DNA of 64,000 bases from Geothrix sp. PMB-07 (lineage in GTDB: Bacteria > Acidobacteriota > Holophagae > Holophagales > Holophagaceae): NCBI RefSeq assembly GCF_030758935.1, contig NZ_CP132333.1, positions 3,224,992-3,288,991 of the forward strand, read 5' to 3'. The first letter of the stretch is position 1, and each line of letters opens with the position of its first letter. The notes beneath the pieces are model-generated. The model was not told the DNA's origin. It ran no database searches and worked only from the letters and a program-made list of their open reading frames with translations. Both the position numbers and the translations under genes were made by a program. Positions 36,462 through 44,562 of the stretch are shown one piece after another.

Positions 36462-36513
36462 ACACCGCCCTTTCACGGCGGTAACACGGGTTCAAATCCC
36501 GTTAGCCCTACCA
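36462..36513 (+). repeat. Right attachment repeat (attR), 3' half of tRNA-Glu
   Basis: An exact copy of tRNA-Glu positions 8898-8949. It has the anticodon arm, T-arm and CCA but no acceptor 5' strand or D-arm, so it is not a tRNA gene. It marks the right end of the element. Confidence 0.93.
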
Positions 36514-36518
36514 AACAC

Positions 36519-36547
36519 GCGCCTGACTTCAGTCAGGCGCTTTTTTT
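36519..36547 (+). terminator. Rho-independent terminator after attR (original tRNA-Glu terminator)
   Basis: The stem GCGCCTGAC/GTCAGGCGC with loop TTCA is followed by seven T. It lies outside the element. Before integration it would have stood directly after tRNA-Glu, so it is probably the gene's original terminator. Confidence 0.85.
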
Positions 36548-37019
36548 GATAATGCTCGGGTTACCCAGCAAGGCACTTTGGTCCAATGATCCCAATCTTT
36601 TGGACAAGCAAACGCGCTCTTCACCTATTCTCAGAATTTCCTAGCGCCATCTGAGATTACCGGCCTGACCTTGGAGTTCTCTGGTTCTCGACCCCCGCTG
36701 GGGCGCGAAGAGTGGCCCCGGTGTTACCAATCAGCCACTCCGAGCCCGATTTGATCTCGGTCAGAAGCGGCCGTTTTAGGGTCGTCATGACCGGTAACAC
36801 ATCTTGTATTTATGCGACTTTTCTCACGCCCCAAAAAAGTCCGCAGAAACAGAGAACGCCATCTGGGCTCCCAGGCGACCGCAAGGGAGGTCCAGAATCA
36901 CCGTCTCGTGGACCCTGGCCCAAGTCGAGAGGGATAGCTCTGGGGCAACCATCGGAGTTCGACCCACTCCAGAGGGATTGTTGCAGGCGCCTCAGGATCG
37001 CACTGGAGATCGAGGCAGC
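36548..37019. other. Stretch with no recognised gene right of the element
   Basis: Open frames of up to about 200 codons overlap here on both strands, but they lack ribosome sites and give arginine/proline-rich noise. I see no RNA gene and no repeat apart from the terminator at 36519. It may be a decayed region, since the next two features are gene fragments. Confidence 0.4.
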
Positions 37020-37177
37020 ATGGGTCTGCTGAGCAACGTATTTGGCCGCAAGGAGTCCCGTCGGCATCCAGCACCTGAGCCCCCTGCACCCTCGACGCCA
37101 GCAGATCCGTCCAGAGATCCCAACCTCATCCGAGTCCATGGTGCTTATGGCCGTGAATCCAATGGATTCACCGGATT
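37020..37177 (+). pseudogene. Possible N-terminal gene fragment
   Basis: An ATG at 37020 behind GGAGATCGAGG opens MGLLSNVFGRKESRRH, a Pro-rich linker, then DPNLIRVHGAYGRES. A short hydrophobic start, a Pro linker and an 'NLIRVxxxYGRE' stretch recall the beginnings of some larger bacterial proteins with TPR repeats, but the frame then loses that character within about 20 codons. It looks like the left-over start of a gene whose body was deleted. The LysR fragment begins at once on the other strand. Low certainty. Confidence 0.25.
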
Positions 37178-37564
37178 CTACTCGGCGCTGGGGGTCAGCC
37201 CCATGGAAAGGCCGCCCGCTTCAGAAACCGTCCCGCGAGGTTGTTGTGCAGGGAGCGCCGGGTCCGCGCAGGATCGCTGTCCTGCCTGGCGGTCACTCGG
37301 GGCGGGATGCTGGGAGAGGCACGCCTCCCGCGCATCCTCGATGGCGCTGAGGATCCGGCGGGCATGGGGCATGAACCGAACGCCCGCATCGGACAGCAAC
37401 ATGCCTTTGGCGTTGCGGTGAAAGAGCAAGATTCCGAGCTCGTCCTCCAGGCTCGCCAGGCGGCGTGTCAGAGGAGGCTGAGTGGTATGCAGGCGCTCGG
37501 CGGCGCGGCGTAGGCTGCCGGTTTCTGCGACAGCCAGGACGGTGTGGATCTGCTCAAGGCTCAT
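37178..37564 (-). pseudogene. Truncated LysR-family regulator
   Basis: The first 90 residues are a normal LysR helix-turn-helix domain: MSLEQIHTVLAVAETGSLRR, then AAERLHTTQPPLTRRLASLE and DELGILLFHRNAKGM. After the linker helix (about residue 85) the frame runs into unrelated sequence and stops at 128 codons. The effector-binding domain of about 200 residues is missing. It is divergent from the methionine aminopeptidase gene 87 bp away and may once have regulated it. It probably no longer works as a sensor, though a bare DNA-binding domain could still be made. Confidence 0.75.
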
Positions 37565-37651
37565 GGGACCTTATGGTAATGGCGATCCGCAGGGGGGGCG
37601 ATACCGAATCGGTATTGGCGAAGCTTTGCGTACACGAACTACCGTTGCTCC

Positions 37652-38428
37652 ATGTCGATCGAGCTCTATTCCTCCGGTGATCTGGCCGCCCTGAGAAGGG
37701 CTGGGGCAGTGGCCGCGGCCACGCTGGCCTATGTCGGGGACCAGCTTTGCTCCGGGATGTGCACCGCTGAGATCGATCGCCTGGTTCGCGAGGATACGCG
37801 GCGCCGGGGGGGACGTCCCAGCCAGCTTGGGTTTCAAGGCTTCCCAGCCGCGGTCTGCACCAGCCGCAATGACGTCGTGTGTCACGGCATCCCCTCGTCA
37901 GAGGAATGGCTGGAAGAGGGGGATATCCTCAACGTGGATGTAACCACGTGCCTCCAGGGCTTTCATGGCGACACCTCCCGCACTTTCTTCATCGGCCCCC
38001 CAGGCCCTGAGGCCCGCCATGTGGTTGAAACCGCGGAGCAGTGTTTGATGGCGGGGATCAACGCAATTCGGCCCGGTGCCCAGCTCGGAGATATCGGTTG
38101 GGCAATCCAGCGCACCGCCGACGCGGCAGGTTGCACCGTGGTGCGGGACTATTGTGGGCACGGCATCGGGCGGCACATGCACCAGCCCCCGGAGGTCCCT
38201 CCAACAGGGCGCCCCGGCACCGGCCTGATCCTGCGCCCTGGCATGGCTTTCACTGTGGAGCCGATGGTGAACCAGGGACGGGCCCAAACGCGTTTGGACC
38301 GGGATGGTTGGCGTGTGGTAACGGTGGATGGCAGCCTTTCAGCTCAGTTCGAGCACACCGTCATCGTGACGGCCGATGGCCATGAGGTTCTGACCCTGGC
38401 CCCTGAGCCTCCGCGGCCCCATTCTTGA
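37652..38428 (+). CDS. map: Type I methionine aminopeptidase
   Basis: A 258-residue enzyme that removes the initiator methionine from nascent proteins. All five metal ligands are visible: Asp96 in NVDVT, Asp107 in HGDTSRTF, His170 in YCGHGIG, Glu203 in FTVEPM and Glu234 in QFEHT. His78 in VCHGIP is the catalytic histidine. Length matches the bacterial type I enzyme. Since core map genes usually sit with ribosomal protein genes, this copy next to a decayed LysR gene may be an extra, stand-alone paralog. That is inference. Confidence 0.93.
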   Translation: MSIELYSSGDLAALRRAGAVAAATLAYVGDQLCSGMCTAEIDRLVREDTRRRGGRPSQLGFQGFPAAVCTSRNDVVCHGIPSSEEWLEEGDILNVDVTTCLQGFHGDTSRTFFIGPPGPEARHVVETAEQCLMAGINAIRPGAQLGDIGWAIQRTADAAGCTVVRDYCGHGIGRHMHQPPEVPPTGRPGTGLILRPGMAFTVEPMVNQGRAQTRLDRDGWRVVTVDGSLSAQFEHTVIVTADGHEVLTLAPEPPRPHS

Positions 38429-38534
38429 CGTTGGAAATCCCTGGAATTGATCCTGTCGAGGCCGAAGGTAGTTGGCGGTGCACCCAGGATGGCTCTGCGT
38501 GATGCGTCGCACAATCAGATCCAGCAAATTTGTC

Positions 38535-39413
38535 TTAGGAAGCGATTAAATGAATTGGTGCATTCAGTGGCATGTCTGGGATTTCGAGCTCATTCGAGAA
38601 AAACATCACCTCGCTGCCTTTGTACCGATCCATGGCGCTATAGCTTAGGGCATATCTAATGCTCCGGAAGTCTCCATAGAGATCTCTGATTTCTGGGACG
38701 TCATCATAGGAAACGATCCAGTTGACAGCCTTAAGGCTAGGAACCAGTTTCGCAATCCCCGCATGGTCTTTTGAAGAGTAAAAACTATCGTACAATCTGC
38801 GCCCCTTAACAAAATAAGGTGGGTCGAGATAGATCAATGATTTTGGCGGGGCCTTGCATTTCCAACCCGCCAAGAAATCCACTGCATCTAAGTTTGAAAG
38901 AGTAATTCGCCCACGAAATCGACCAACTTGTTGGATCCGCCTTATGAGAGCCTCCCGGTTGTACCGGGCATCCAGTTTCCATTTTCCCGTCTGATCTTTC
39001 CCCCCAATTACTCCGCCACCGATAATTCCTGATCGGTTGCACCTGTTAAGGAAAAAGGTCGAGAATCCGAGGTCTAGCTCTGAATGAATCGCCGGTTCCA
39101 CCTGAATCAACTTCTGCTTGTGCCAGGTTTTCATATTTACTGGTGTCTTCATGATCCGGTCACAAAGTTCATCCGTACGATTAAGAACCGAGGACCAGAA
39201 CGCATGAACTGATGCGTTTAAATCGTTGATGTAGATGCTCGAGACATGATCGAGAAGCAACAATTCCAACGCTACGGCGGCGCCACCGGCATATGGCTCT
39301 ACATAGCAACCATCCTGAAGTCCGTTAACATTGATCACGGCCTTCACGTACTCCGCAAGTTTCCCTTTCCCCCCGGGGTAACGTAGGGGGCTGTAGTAAA
39401 GCGGAGATGGCAT
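38535..39413 (-). CDS. Dam-type (D12 class) N6-adenine DNA methylase
   Basis: A 292-residue alpha-class adenine methylase with RYPGGKGKL (11-19) at the N-terminus, motif I VEPYAGGAAVALEL (38-51) and the catalytic YLDPPYF (195-201). It would methylate adenine in a short site. No restriction nuclease lies directly beside it. The neighbour 68 bp upstream on the same strand is a ParB-fold protein, and the two seem to form one operon. The lower GC of this stretch suggests transfer. It is either an orphan methylase or part of a two-gene modification or defence module. Confidence 0.85.
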   Translation of the reverse strand: MPSPLYYSPLRYPGGKGKLAEYVKAVINVNGLQDGCYVEPYAGGAAVALELLLLDHVSSIYINDLNASVHAFWSSVLNRTDELCDRIMKTPVNMKTWHKQKLIQVEPAIHSELDLGFSTFFLNRCNRSGIIGGGVIGGKDQTGKWKLDARYNREALIRRIQQVGRFRGRITLSNLDAVDFLAGWKCKAPPKSLIYLDPPYFVKGRRLYDSFYSSKDHAGIAKLVPSLKAVNWIVSYDDVPEIRDLYGDFRSIRYALSYSAMDRYKGSEVMFFSNELEIPDMPLNAPIHLIAS

Positions 39414-39481
39414 GGGCGCCTCGGTTGGTTACCCAAGTCTACAGGCTGAGATGCTTCGTGGCCACCATTAATGGCCCAGTT

Positions 39482-40855
39482 CTACATGCGGTCCCATAAG
39501 GCCAAGAAAAAACCTTCGCAAGAGTCCCAGGCTCGAATCAGGCCGACAGCATCGGGATGGAAATGCGCGTTGTGAACAACCATATGCAACTGACCGATTG
39601 AAAAAGGAGAATCCGTAGAAGTGAACTTCGTGAATGCCGAGTTGATTACAGTTTTTTCAGCACCCTTGGCTAGTAGATCAGTTCGAACACATTCAACCTT
39701 GTGTCTCAGTGTTGGATCCTGCTTCCCTGCAACCGCAGCCAATGCACCTTTGAGTTTATGTTTCTGGATAAACAGATCGAGACTTATTTCGAGGAACACT
39801 CTGGCCATCACTGCAACAGAAAATGGGTACAAGCGAATATCGAGCTTCCGGAGTTCGCGGTAGATATCATTCGCCTTCGTGGCGTCCACGGGGAATGTTG
39901 TTGCCCTAGGAATTAGGTGATTCCGAGTTTTGGAAGAGGGCAAGGACCCCTTCTTCCCTGAAGCCGATTTGGCTGTGGAAGCCGGTGAATTCGGTGAAGA
40001 TTCAGCATTTCCCCTTCCTTCAATTTTCCAAGATTCCTTAGTTGGAGTTCCCGATGTCAACTGAGGTTTGATCTTTGCCAGATATGCCTTTCGGTCGTCC
40101 TTTGTGTAGACGTGCCCTACGGTGACATCTGGCTGTTGGAGATCCTGCATGACTACATAAAGATTTTTGGCAGTGGTTTGGGGATCAATCGTCGAGGTTA
40201 GCTGTCCGCCTTTAAGCTCTAGACCCATCGATTTTCTAAATGCTGGGTCTCCTAACAATCGCTCCAAGTTGGTCACCGGGAATCGGTCAAGGACTTCCGC
40301 GTCACATGCACCTGCGAGCTTAATTCGAACAAATTCAAGTGCATCATAGCCAGGACTATTCCCACGGAATCGAGCTGTTGAAGCACCATCCCAACTAACA
40401 ACACCCGCCCCCTTGTTCTCTCCTGTGTGCCGTAGCTGGATCCAGTGTTTTGCATCCTCGACCGACGCAGCTAGGACGCATTTCACCTCGTCTTGGTGTT
40501 TAACTTTGAACGCCTCTGCGAGACGTTTCAATCTTTTCTTGAGAGGTTCTGCCAAAGGTGCTTCGTCGATCCGTGTAGGTTGGGCCAATAGCTTTAGTGC
40601 AGCGACCCTTCGATTGCCCTCGACCACGGTATAACGACTGTGTCCATCAATCTGTACCACCATCGGAATATCGATGGGGCTGAGACCTGAGTGGACGATA
40701 TCCTCCGCCAATTGAATAAGCTTTGAGCCCTGGTCAATACAAACAGCATGTAAGGCCGAGCGCTGATCTTCGACAGGATCAAATCTCGGATTGGCGACAT
40801 AGAGATCAATGGATTCAATTGGTGTAATAACTTCTGTATATTTGGGATCCATCAT
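39482..40855 (-). CDS. ParB/sulfiredoxin-fold protein with unassigned C-terminal domain
   Basis: A 457-residue protein. The N-terminus (about 10-95) has the ParB-like fold: IPMVVQIDGHSRYTVVEGNR with the E-G-N-R/R motif, then AALKLL. A lysine/serine-rich linker lies at about 280-330. The C-terminal 140 residues (YRELRKLDIRLYPFSVAVM, then FSIGQLHMVVHNAHFHPDAV) look helical with conserved HN/H residues, reminiscent of HEPN-like domains, but this is weak. It stands ahead of the adenine methylase gene. Two adjacent ATGs are possible starts (40855, 40852); GAGG spacing favours the second. Function unknown; ParB-fold proteins can be nucleases or CTPases. Confidence 0.65.
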   Translation of the reverse strand: MMDPKYTEVITPIESIDLYVANPRFDPVEDQRSALHAVCIDQGSKLIQLAEDIVHSGLSPIDIPMVVQIDGHSRYTVVEGNRRVAALKLLAQPTRIDEAPLAEPLKKRLKRLAEAFKVKHQDEVKCVLAASVEDAKHWIQLRHTGENKGAGVVSWDGASTARFRGNSPGYDALEFVRIKLAGACDAEVLDRFPVTNLERLLGDPAFRKSMGLELKGGQLTSTIDPQTTAKNLYVVMQDLQQPDVTVGHVYTKDDRKAYLAKIKPQLTSGTPTKESWKIEGRGNAESSPNSPASTAKSASGKKGSLPSSKTRNHLIPRATTFPVDATKANDIYRELRKLDIRLYPFSVAVMARVFLEISLDLFIQKHKLKGALAAVAGKQDPTLRHKVECVRTDLLAKGAEKTVINSAFTKFTSTDSPFSIGQLHMVVHNAHFHPDAVGLIRAWDSCEGFFLALWDRM

Positions 40856-41380
40856 GACCTCGACTGTAGATTGCGTTGAGAATCAGTAATTTCATGGGAT
40901 TGATCAAGAAAAAAATATGGTCGTCTTCTGGCGATCCGGTTCGCCGTCTTCTCTTCCATCACCACGCGAACCGGGAACCTGCGTAAGAGTTCCGGCCCGA
41001 CAGAAGGCTAGCACTTGCTGGTAGTCAGAAAGTGTATTTCGGCCGAGCGGTAGCATCTCCCCTGCTGAACGGGCATCTACCTGGCTCCTAATCACTCCAA
41101 AGATCCAACCGAGTACGATAATATTTGCAGGCTCCCGGACAAGGCGCCTGAACCCAAGAGAGCTGTCCAGCCCGAAGACCCTTCTACACCCCAGGGAACT
41201 AACGTAAGGTTCGCGCACGATGCATTTAGATAGTGCGCGTGGCAAACCTTTTGTCATCTTTCATTGAAACATGTCAGTTGGCATTGCGGAGGTCACCACA
41301 GCATTACGCGAAAGATGATGAAATCGATCATCGCCTCCTCCTACACCTTGACGTGAACTTAACCCACGCGCCGAGCTTGA
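40856..41380. other. 525-bp gap with no supported gene
   Basis: An open frame of 117 codons on the minus strand (40904-41257) has no ribosome site and no recognisable domain, so I leave it out. The region may hold the promoter for the ParB-fold/methylase operon at its left end. No RNA or repeat was recognised. Confidence 0.4.
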
Positions 41381-41842
41381 CTACCCGACCACGACCCAAA
41401 CAGGGCGGCCTTCCTCATGAGCCCTCCGGATAGCCTCACTGGCCTTCCTGGCAGTGATTGCCTCGGCACTGTCGTCCTCGCGGTGAACCAGCAATAGCCC
41501 CCCTACTGCAAGACTTGGGAGCCTGATCAGATCCGCGGCGTAGGCCTCAGCCACAAGCAGGGGGCCCAATTGCCTTGGCTGGGCCGGCACTTTGAAGCCT
41601 TTGCCAGAGCGCAAAGCCTGGATCGTCAGGCCGAAAAGCCCTGCAAGCGCACCGAGGGCAGGTTCTCCCGGCTCCTGCTTGTCCAGCTCCCAGCGGGAGA
41701 GGCTCTTCTGGTTCGTATGAATAGCGTCGGCCAGCTGCGCCTGACTCCATTTCCAAGCCAGCCAGATGCGCTTGATTCGCTTCCCGATGGTGTCCGGATG
41801 AGCAGGGGGCGTTCCGTAGCCGCCGCGCAAAGGACGACTCAC
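41381..41842 (-). CDS. XRE-family regulator with a C-terminal 'VWVVVG' module
   Basis: A 153-residue protein. Residues about 18-80 form a Cro/CI-type helix-turn-helix (IGKRIKRIWLAWKWSQAQLA, then DAIHTNQKSLSRWELDKQEP). The C-terminal part, GGLLLVHREDDSAEA followed by ASEAIRRAHEEGRPVWVVVG, matches the end of the free-standing 71-residue protein encoded at 49099-49314 (ILLLQRE..., AIRQARKAGKTVWVIVG). It is divergent from an Mrr-type nuclease gene, and a palindrome lies between them. It probably represses both. A regulator controlling a restriction nuclease is a familiar arrangement. Confidence 0.75.
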   Translation of the reverse strand: MSRPLRGGYGTPPAHPDTIGKRIKRIWLAWKWSQAQLADAIHTNQKSLSRWELDKQEPGEPALGALAGLFGLTIQALRSGKGFKVPAQPRQLGPLLVAEAYAADLIRLPSLAVGGLLLVHREDDSAEAITARKASEAIRRAHEEGRPVWVVVG

Positions 41843-41875
41843 TGCATCTCCCCAGTTCCGGATACCCTGGGCTTT

Positions 41876-41892
41876 ATACTCATAATGGGTAT
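41876..41892. promoter_or_regulatory. Candidate operator of the XRE regulator
   Basis: The 17-bp near-palindrome ATACTCAT-A-ATGGGTAT lies 34 bp upstream of the regulator start. The half-site ATACTCAT recurs at 42029-42036, 32 bp upstream of the nuclease ATG. Two copies between divergent genes suggest an operator for the XRE protein controlling both directions. Binding is inference. Confidence 0.6.
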
Positions 41893-42067
41893 TTCAAAGC
41901 ACCCACCCGTCCCGCTCCAGGAAACGGAGCGAGAGAGGTGGCGTGGCACCATGTCCCAACTGTAGCGGGAATTGGCAGCCAAACAGACAGCCATTCAGCA
42001 GTTGTGGTGTCGTCTCGAGGGAGTCAAAATACTCATAACGAGACTTTAGAGAATGGGAGGGTGCGCC

Positions 42068-43087
42068 ATGACAGCGACTTTGTGGGGGATCCATGGAGGC
42101 CGGGATGGCTCGGCCGATCCTCTTTTCCGAGAAAAGAGCCTGCTCGCTCTGGGCTGGACGGCCCTAGGAGACCTGAGCCAGCTTGAAGCGGACCGTGGGG
42201 CATTCAGGGCGGCCCTGGTCGAGGCCTATCCAGAGACCTTGGCCGGGGCAGTGCCCGTCGAGGCTGGTGTCCTATTTCGGTTCGTCCACGAAATGGCCAT
42301 AGGTGATCTGGTGGCCTACCCAAGCCGGGAAGACCGCTGCATTCACCTCTTCGAAGTAAAAGGCCCGTATCAATATGACGCCACCGCGGGAGCGGAGTTC
42401 CCACATCGTCGTCCCGCAAAACTTGTGAAGAGCCTTCCCCGTGGCAATTTCAGCCAACCAGCTTTGAATGAGATTGGCGCCGCCATCACTCTGTTCAAGA
42501 TCAAAACCAATGCAGCAGAATTCCTGACGAAGCTGGCGGATCAGTCCCTTGATATTTCGAAGCCCATAGCGGCAGATCTCGAACCCGAAACTTCGAGCAG
42601 CGGGCCCGATTTCTCAGAAAGCACCCAGGACTTCGTAATCGGGCGGCTTGGGCTTCATCTCAAAGGACACCCCTTCGCCCACTTCGTAGGGCACCTGCTG
42701 AACCTGCTGGGATACCGCACCCAGATCTCTCCTCCCGGGCGCGATGGTGGCATCGACATCCTGGTCCACAACGACCCTCTGGGTATGCAGGGGGCGGTCA
42801 TGAAAGTCCAGGTAAAGTCCTCAGAGGCCCAAGTTGGAGAGAAGGACCTGCGAGACCTAACAGGGCTGCTCCACGAGGATGAGCGAGGACTGTTCGTCAC
42901 TTTGGGCACCTACAACCTGGATGCCCGCAAGGTCGCAAGGGGCCCGAAAGGCATTCGCCTAATCGATGGGCCGGAGCTTGTTAATTTGATCTGCGAACAC
43001 TACGACCAAATCGACCATCGTTATCGATCGTTGTTGCCCCTACGAAGAATTTGGGTCCCCGACTTGCCTGGCAATACGGGGGAATGA
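42068..43087 (+). CDS. Mrr-type restriction endonuclease with N-terminal extension
   Basis: A 339-residue protein. The nuclease domain (about 205-310) has FAHFVGHLLNLLGY, GRDGGIDILVH (catalytic Asp) and AVMKVQVKSSE (Q-V-K), the Mrr-type PD-(D/E)xK site. The N-terminal 130 residues (LWGIHGGR, FREKSLLALGW then a GDLVAYPSR turn) resemble the N-terminal domain seen in some restriction endonucleases that begin with a WGIH motif. The start was moved to ATG 42068 because GGGAGG precedes it. It is divergent from the XRE gene. Distinct in sequence from the Mrr protein at 29443. Confidence 0.82.
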   Translation: MTATLWGIHGGRDGSADPLFREKSLLALGWTALGDLSQLEADRGAFRAALVEAYPETLAGAVPVEAGVLFRFVHEMAIGDLVAYPSREDRCIHLFEVKGPYQYDATAGAEFPHRRPAKLVKSLPRGNFSQPALNEIGAAITLFKIKTNAAEFLTKLADQSLDISKPIAADLEPETSSSGPDFSESTQDFVIGRLGLHLKGHPFAHFVGHLLNLLGYRTQISPPGRDGGIDILVHNDPLGMQGAVMKVQVKSSEAQVGEKDLRDLTGLLHEDERGLFVTLGTYNLDARKVARGPKGIRLIDGPELVNLICEHYDQIDHRYRSLLPLRRIWVPDLPGNTGE

Positions 43088-43183
43088 GGCTCTGTCTGAA
43101 GAAATAACCCATTCAGGCAACTATTCACTTCCCATATTTGAAAGCTGACCCAATGATCTACTGCCCTACGAAAGGAGGCTTGC

Positions 43184-43627
43184 TTGAAACACCTCAGAAA
43201 TCTCGCAATTGCAGCGCCATTGCTGATCTTGGCCTGTTCGACAGTGCCAGATGGGTACACCCCAGAAGCATGGGAAAGATATCAACGAGAGAATCCGAAT
43301 GGAGCTCAGCTAGAGCGATGGATCCATGAGGATCCAGCCAGGCGGGACCTTCGCAGAACCTGCCTCTCGGCAAGCCAAGCTGTTATCGGCAAACAGGATT
43401 ACGCCCGTGTCTGGTTCTTGATGAACGCCGAGATTGCCATGATCAATGGATTGGACTTGAAGCAATTCCTAGTGAAGGACCTTCAAAGCTCGATCGAATC
43501 AAGGGAACGGAAGATCACCAGCAGGCGGGAAGCACATGCTCAATTGGGTTGGCCAAGCCCAGACACCTCAGGGGACGATCTCATACTTCGATCTGACAAA
43601 GCCATCTTGGCGGCGATCACTCGCTAG
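43184..43627 (+). CDS. Small lipoprotein, TTG start
   Basis: A 147-residue protein starting at TTG, supported by a strong AAAGGAGG 5 nt before it. The N-terminus LRNLAIAAPLLILACST is a lipoprotein signal with the lipobox LAC, so the mature protein would be anchored by Cys. The rest is a helical polar domain (EAWERYQRENPNGAQLERW) with no known motif. The stop TAG falls inside the IS481 target duplication (43623-43628), so the element landed exactly on the gene's end without changing it. Confidence 0.7.
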   Translation: MKHLRNLAIAAPLLILACSTVPDGYTPEAWERYQRENPNGAQLERWIHEDPARRDLRRTCLSASQAVIGKQDYARVWFLMNAEIAMINGLDLKQFLVKDLQSSIESRERKITSRREAHAQLGWPSPDTSGDDLILRSDKAILAAITR

Positions 43628-44562
43628 ATGTCGTTGCCAACGAGGTTGTTCAGCCTTGTGACCGGGGGCTGACCTCCTAAGGCCGAATGTGGCCTGTGGT
43701 GATTGTAGAAGTGGAGCCAGGCGCCGAGCGCCTGGTTTCTTTCGTCTGAGTTCTGCCAGGTGGGACCGTAGGCCCACTCTCGCAGGGCCGTCTGGATGAG
43801 GCGCTCGGCCTTGCCGTTGGTCCGTGGGCGGTAGGGGCGGGTGCGGCTGTGCGTGAGGCCGAAGGCTTCGCGCATGGCCTTGAACGCCTTGGACCGGTAG
43901 GGCGAGCCGTTGTCGGTCAGCAGCTTGCGGGCGGTGCCGCCCCGGGCCTGGAAGTGCAACAGCGCCCTCTGGAGGAATGAGGCAGTGGTCTCCTTCTTCT
44001 CGTCCGGAAGCACTTCCATGTAGCAGGCCCGCGAGTGGTCGTCCGAGCAGACATGGAGCACCTGGTAGCCCGCATCGCGGTTCTTGTGGTGGCGGATGCC
44101 TGTGGCGCGGTGGCCCACTTCGTGGAAGTTGGCGAGCTTCTTGGTGTCCAGGTGGAGGAGGTCGCCGGGGGCCGCGTGTTCGTAGCGGTTGTCGGGTTCC
44201 TTGGGCTGGAGGTCCGAAGCCTTGGAGATGCGCGCCTTGCGGAGCCAGAAGCCCACGGTGGAACGGGGCACGCCCAGTTCCGAGGCAATCCGGATCGCCG
44301 CCTGGCCCCGCCGCCTTCGACCTACGGCCTCGACGACGAGGCCAAGCTCGTGGCTTCGCGCCAGGCGATGCGGCTGGCTGGAGCGATCCAGGAGTCCGGC
44401 CGGACCCTCTGTTTTGAACCGAGCGAGCCATCGGTAGGCCCTGCGCGTGCTGATTCCTATGGATTCAGCCGCATCCCGGACCGTCCAGTCCTCCTCCAGA
44501 ACGCGCTTCACCATTAATGCTCGACTGGCGGGGCAAGACTTTGCTGAACTGTGGAGGTTCAC
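43624..44562 (-). CDS. IS481-family transposase (copy 1)
   Basis: A 312-residue DDE transposase. N-terminal helix-turn-helix (TVRDAAESIGISTRRAYRWL), then an RNase H-like core: Asp in LLHLDTKKL, Asp in LTDNGSPYRS and Glu in TNGKAERLIQ, followed by HHRPHSALGGQPP. The gene differs from copy 2 by only a handful of residues (for example GGTARKLL here, GVTARKLL there; HSALGG versus HKALGG). The stop TAG lies in the duplicated target (CTAG), three bases beyond the inverted repeat, so the host site supplies the stop. Confidence 0.95.
   Translation of the reverse strand: MNLHSSAKSCPASRALMVKRVLEEDWTVRDAAESIGISTRRAYRWLARFKTEGPAGLLDRSSQPHRLARSHELGLVVEAVGRRRRGQAAIRIASELGVPRSTVGFWLRKARISKASDLQPKEPDNRYEHAAPGDLLHLDTKKLANFHEVGHRATGIRHHKNRDAGYQVLHVCSDDHSRACYMEVLPDEKKETTASFLQRALLHFQARGGTARKLLTDNGSPYRSKAFKAMREAFGLTHSRTRPYRPRTNGKAERLIQTALREWAYGPTWQNSDERNQALGAWLHFYNHHRPHSALGGQPPVTRLNNLVGNDI

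Larger units (their letters stand above)
8898..36513. mobile_element. 27.6-kb integrative mobilizable element in tRNA-Glu
   Basis: The limits are two exact 52-nt direct repeats of the tRNA-Glu 3' half. Content between them fits an IME: tyrosine integrase next to the right repeat, two AlpA/excisionase-like HTH proteins, a TOPRIM primase-helicase, a MobC-like protein, an HxHxH relaxase and a TraG/VirD4-type coupling protein. Cargo is type I restriction-modification with a Kiwa-like pair, RadC, Mrr, an orphan nuclease and an AbiE-type toxin-antitoxin. No VirB4 or other mating-channel gene is visible, so transfer would need a helper. Excision would leave one 52-nt copy and restore tRNA-Glu next to the sequence now at 36514. 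Confidence 0.92.

Noticed and set aside
36462-36513. Second tRNA-Glu gene
   Set aside because: Only the 3' part is present; the acceptor 5' strand and D-arm are missing. It is the attachment repeat.
38535-40855. BREX, DISARM or Druantia locus
   Set aside because: None of the hallmark genes (PglZ, BrxC, DrmA/B, DruE) is visible; only a Dam-type methylase and a ParB-fold protein are present.
40904-41257. 117-codon minus-strand open frame
   Set aside because: No ribosome site and no domain; the sequence reads as chance coding.
43568-44431. 287-codon minus-strand frame overlapping the IS481 transposase
   Set aside because: Out-of-frame shadow with Pro/Arg-rich noise; also repeated at copy 2.
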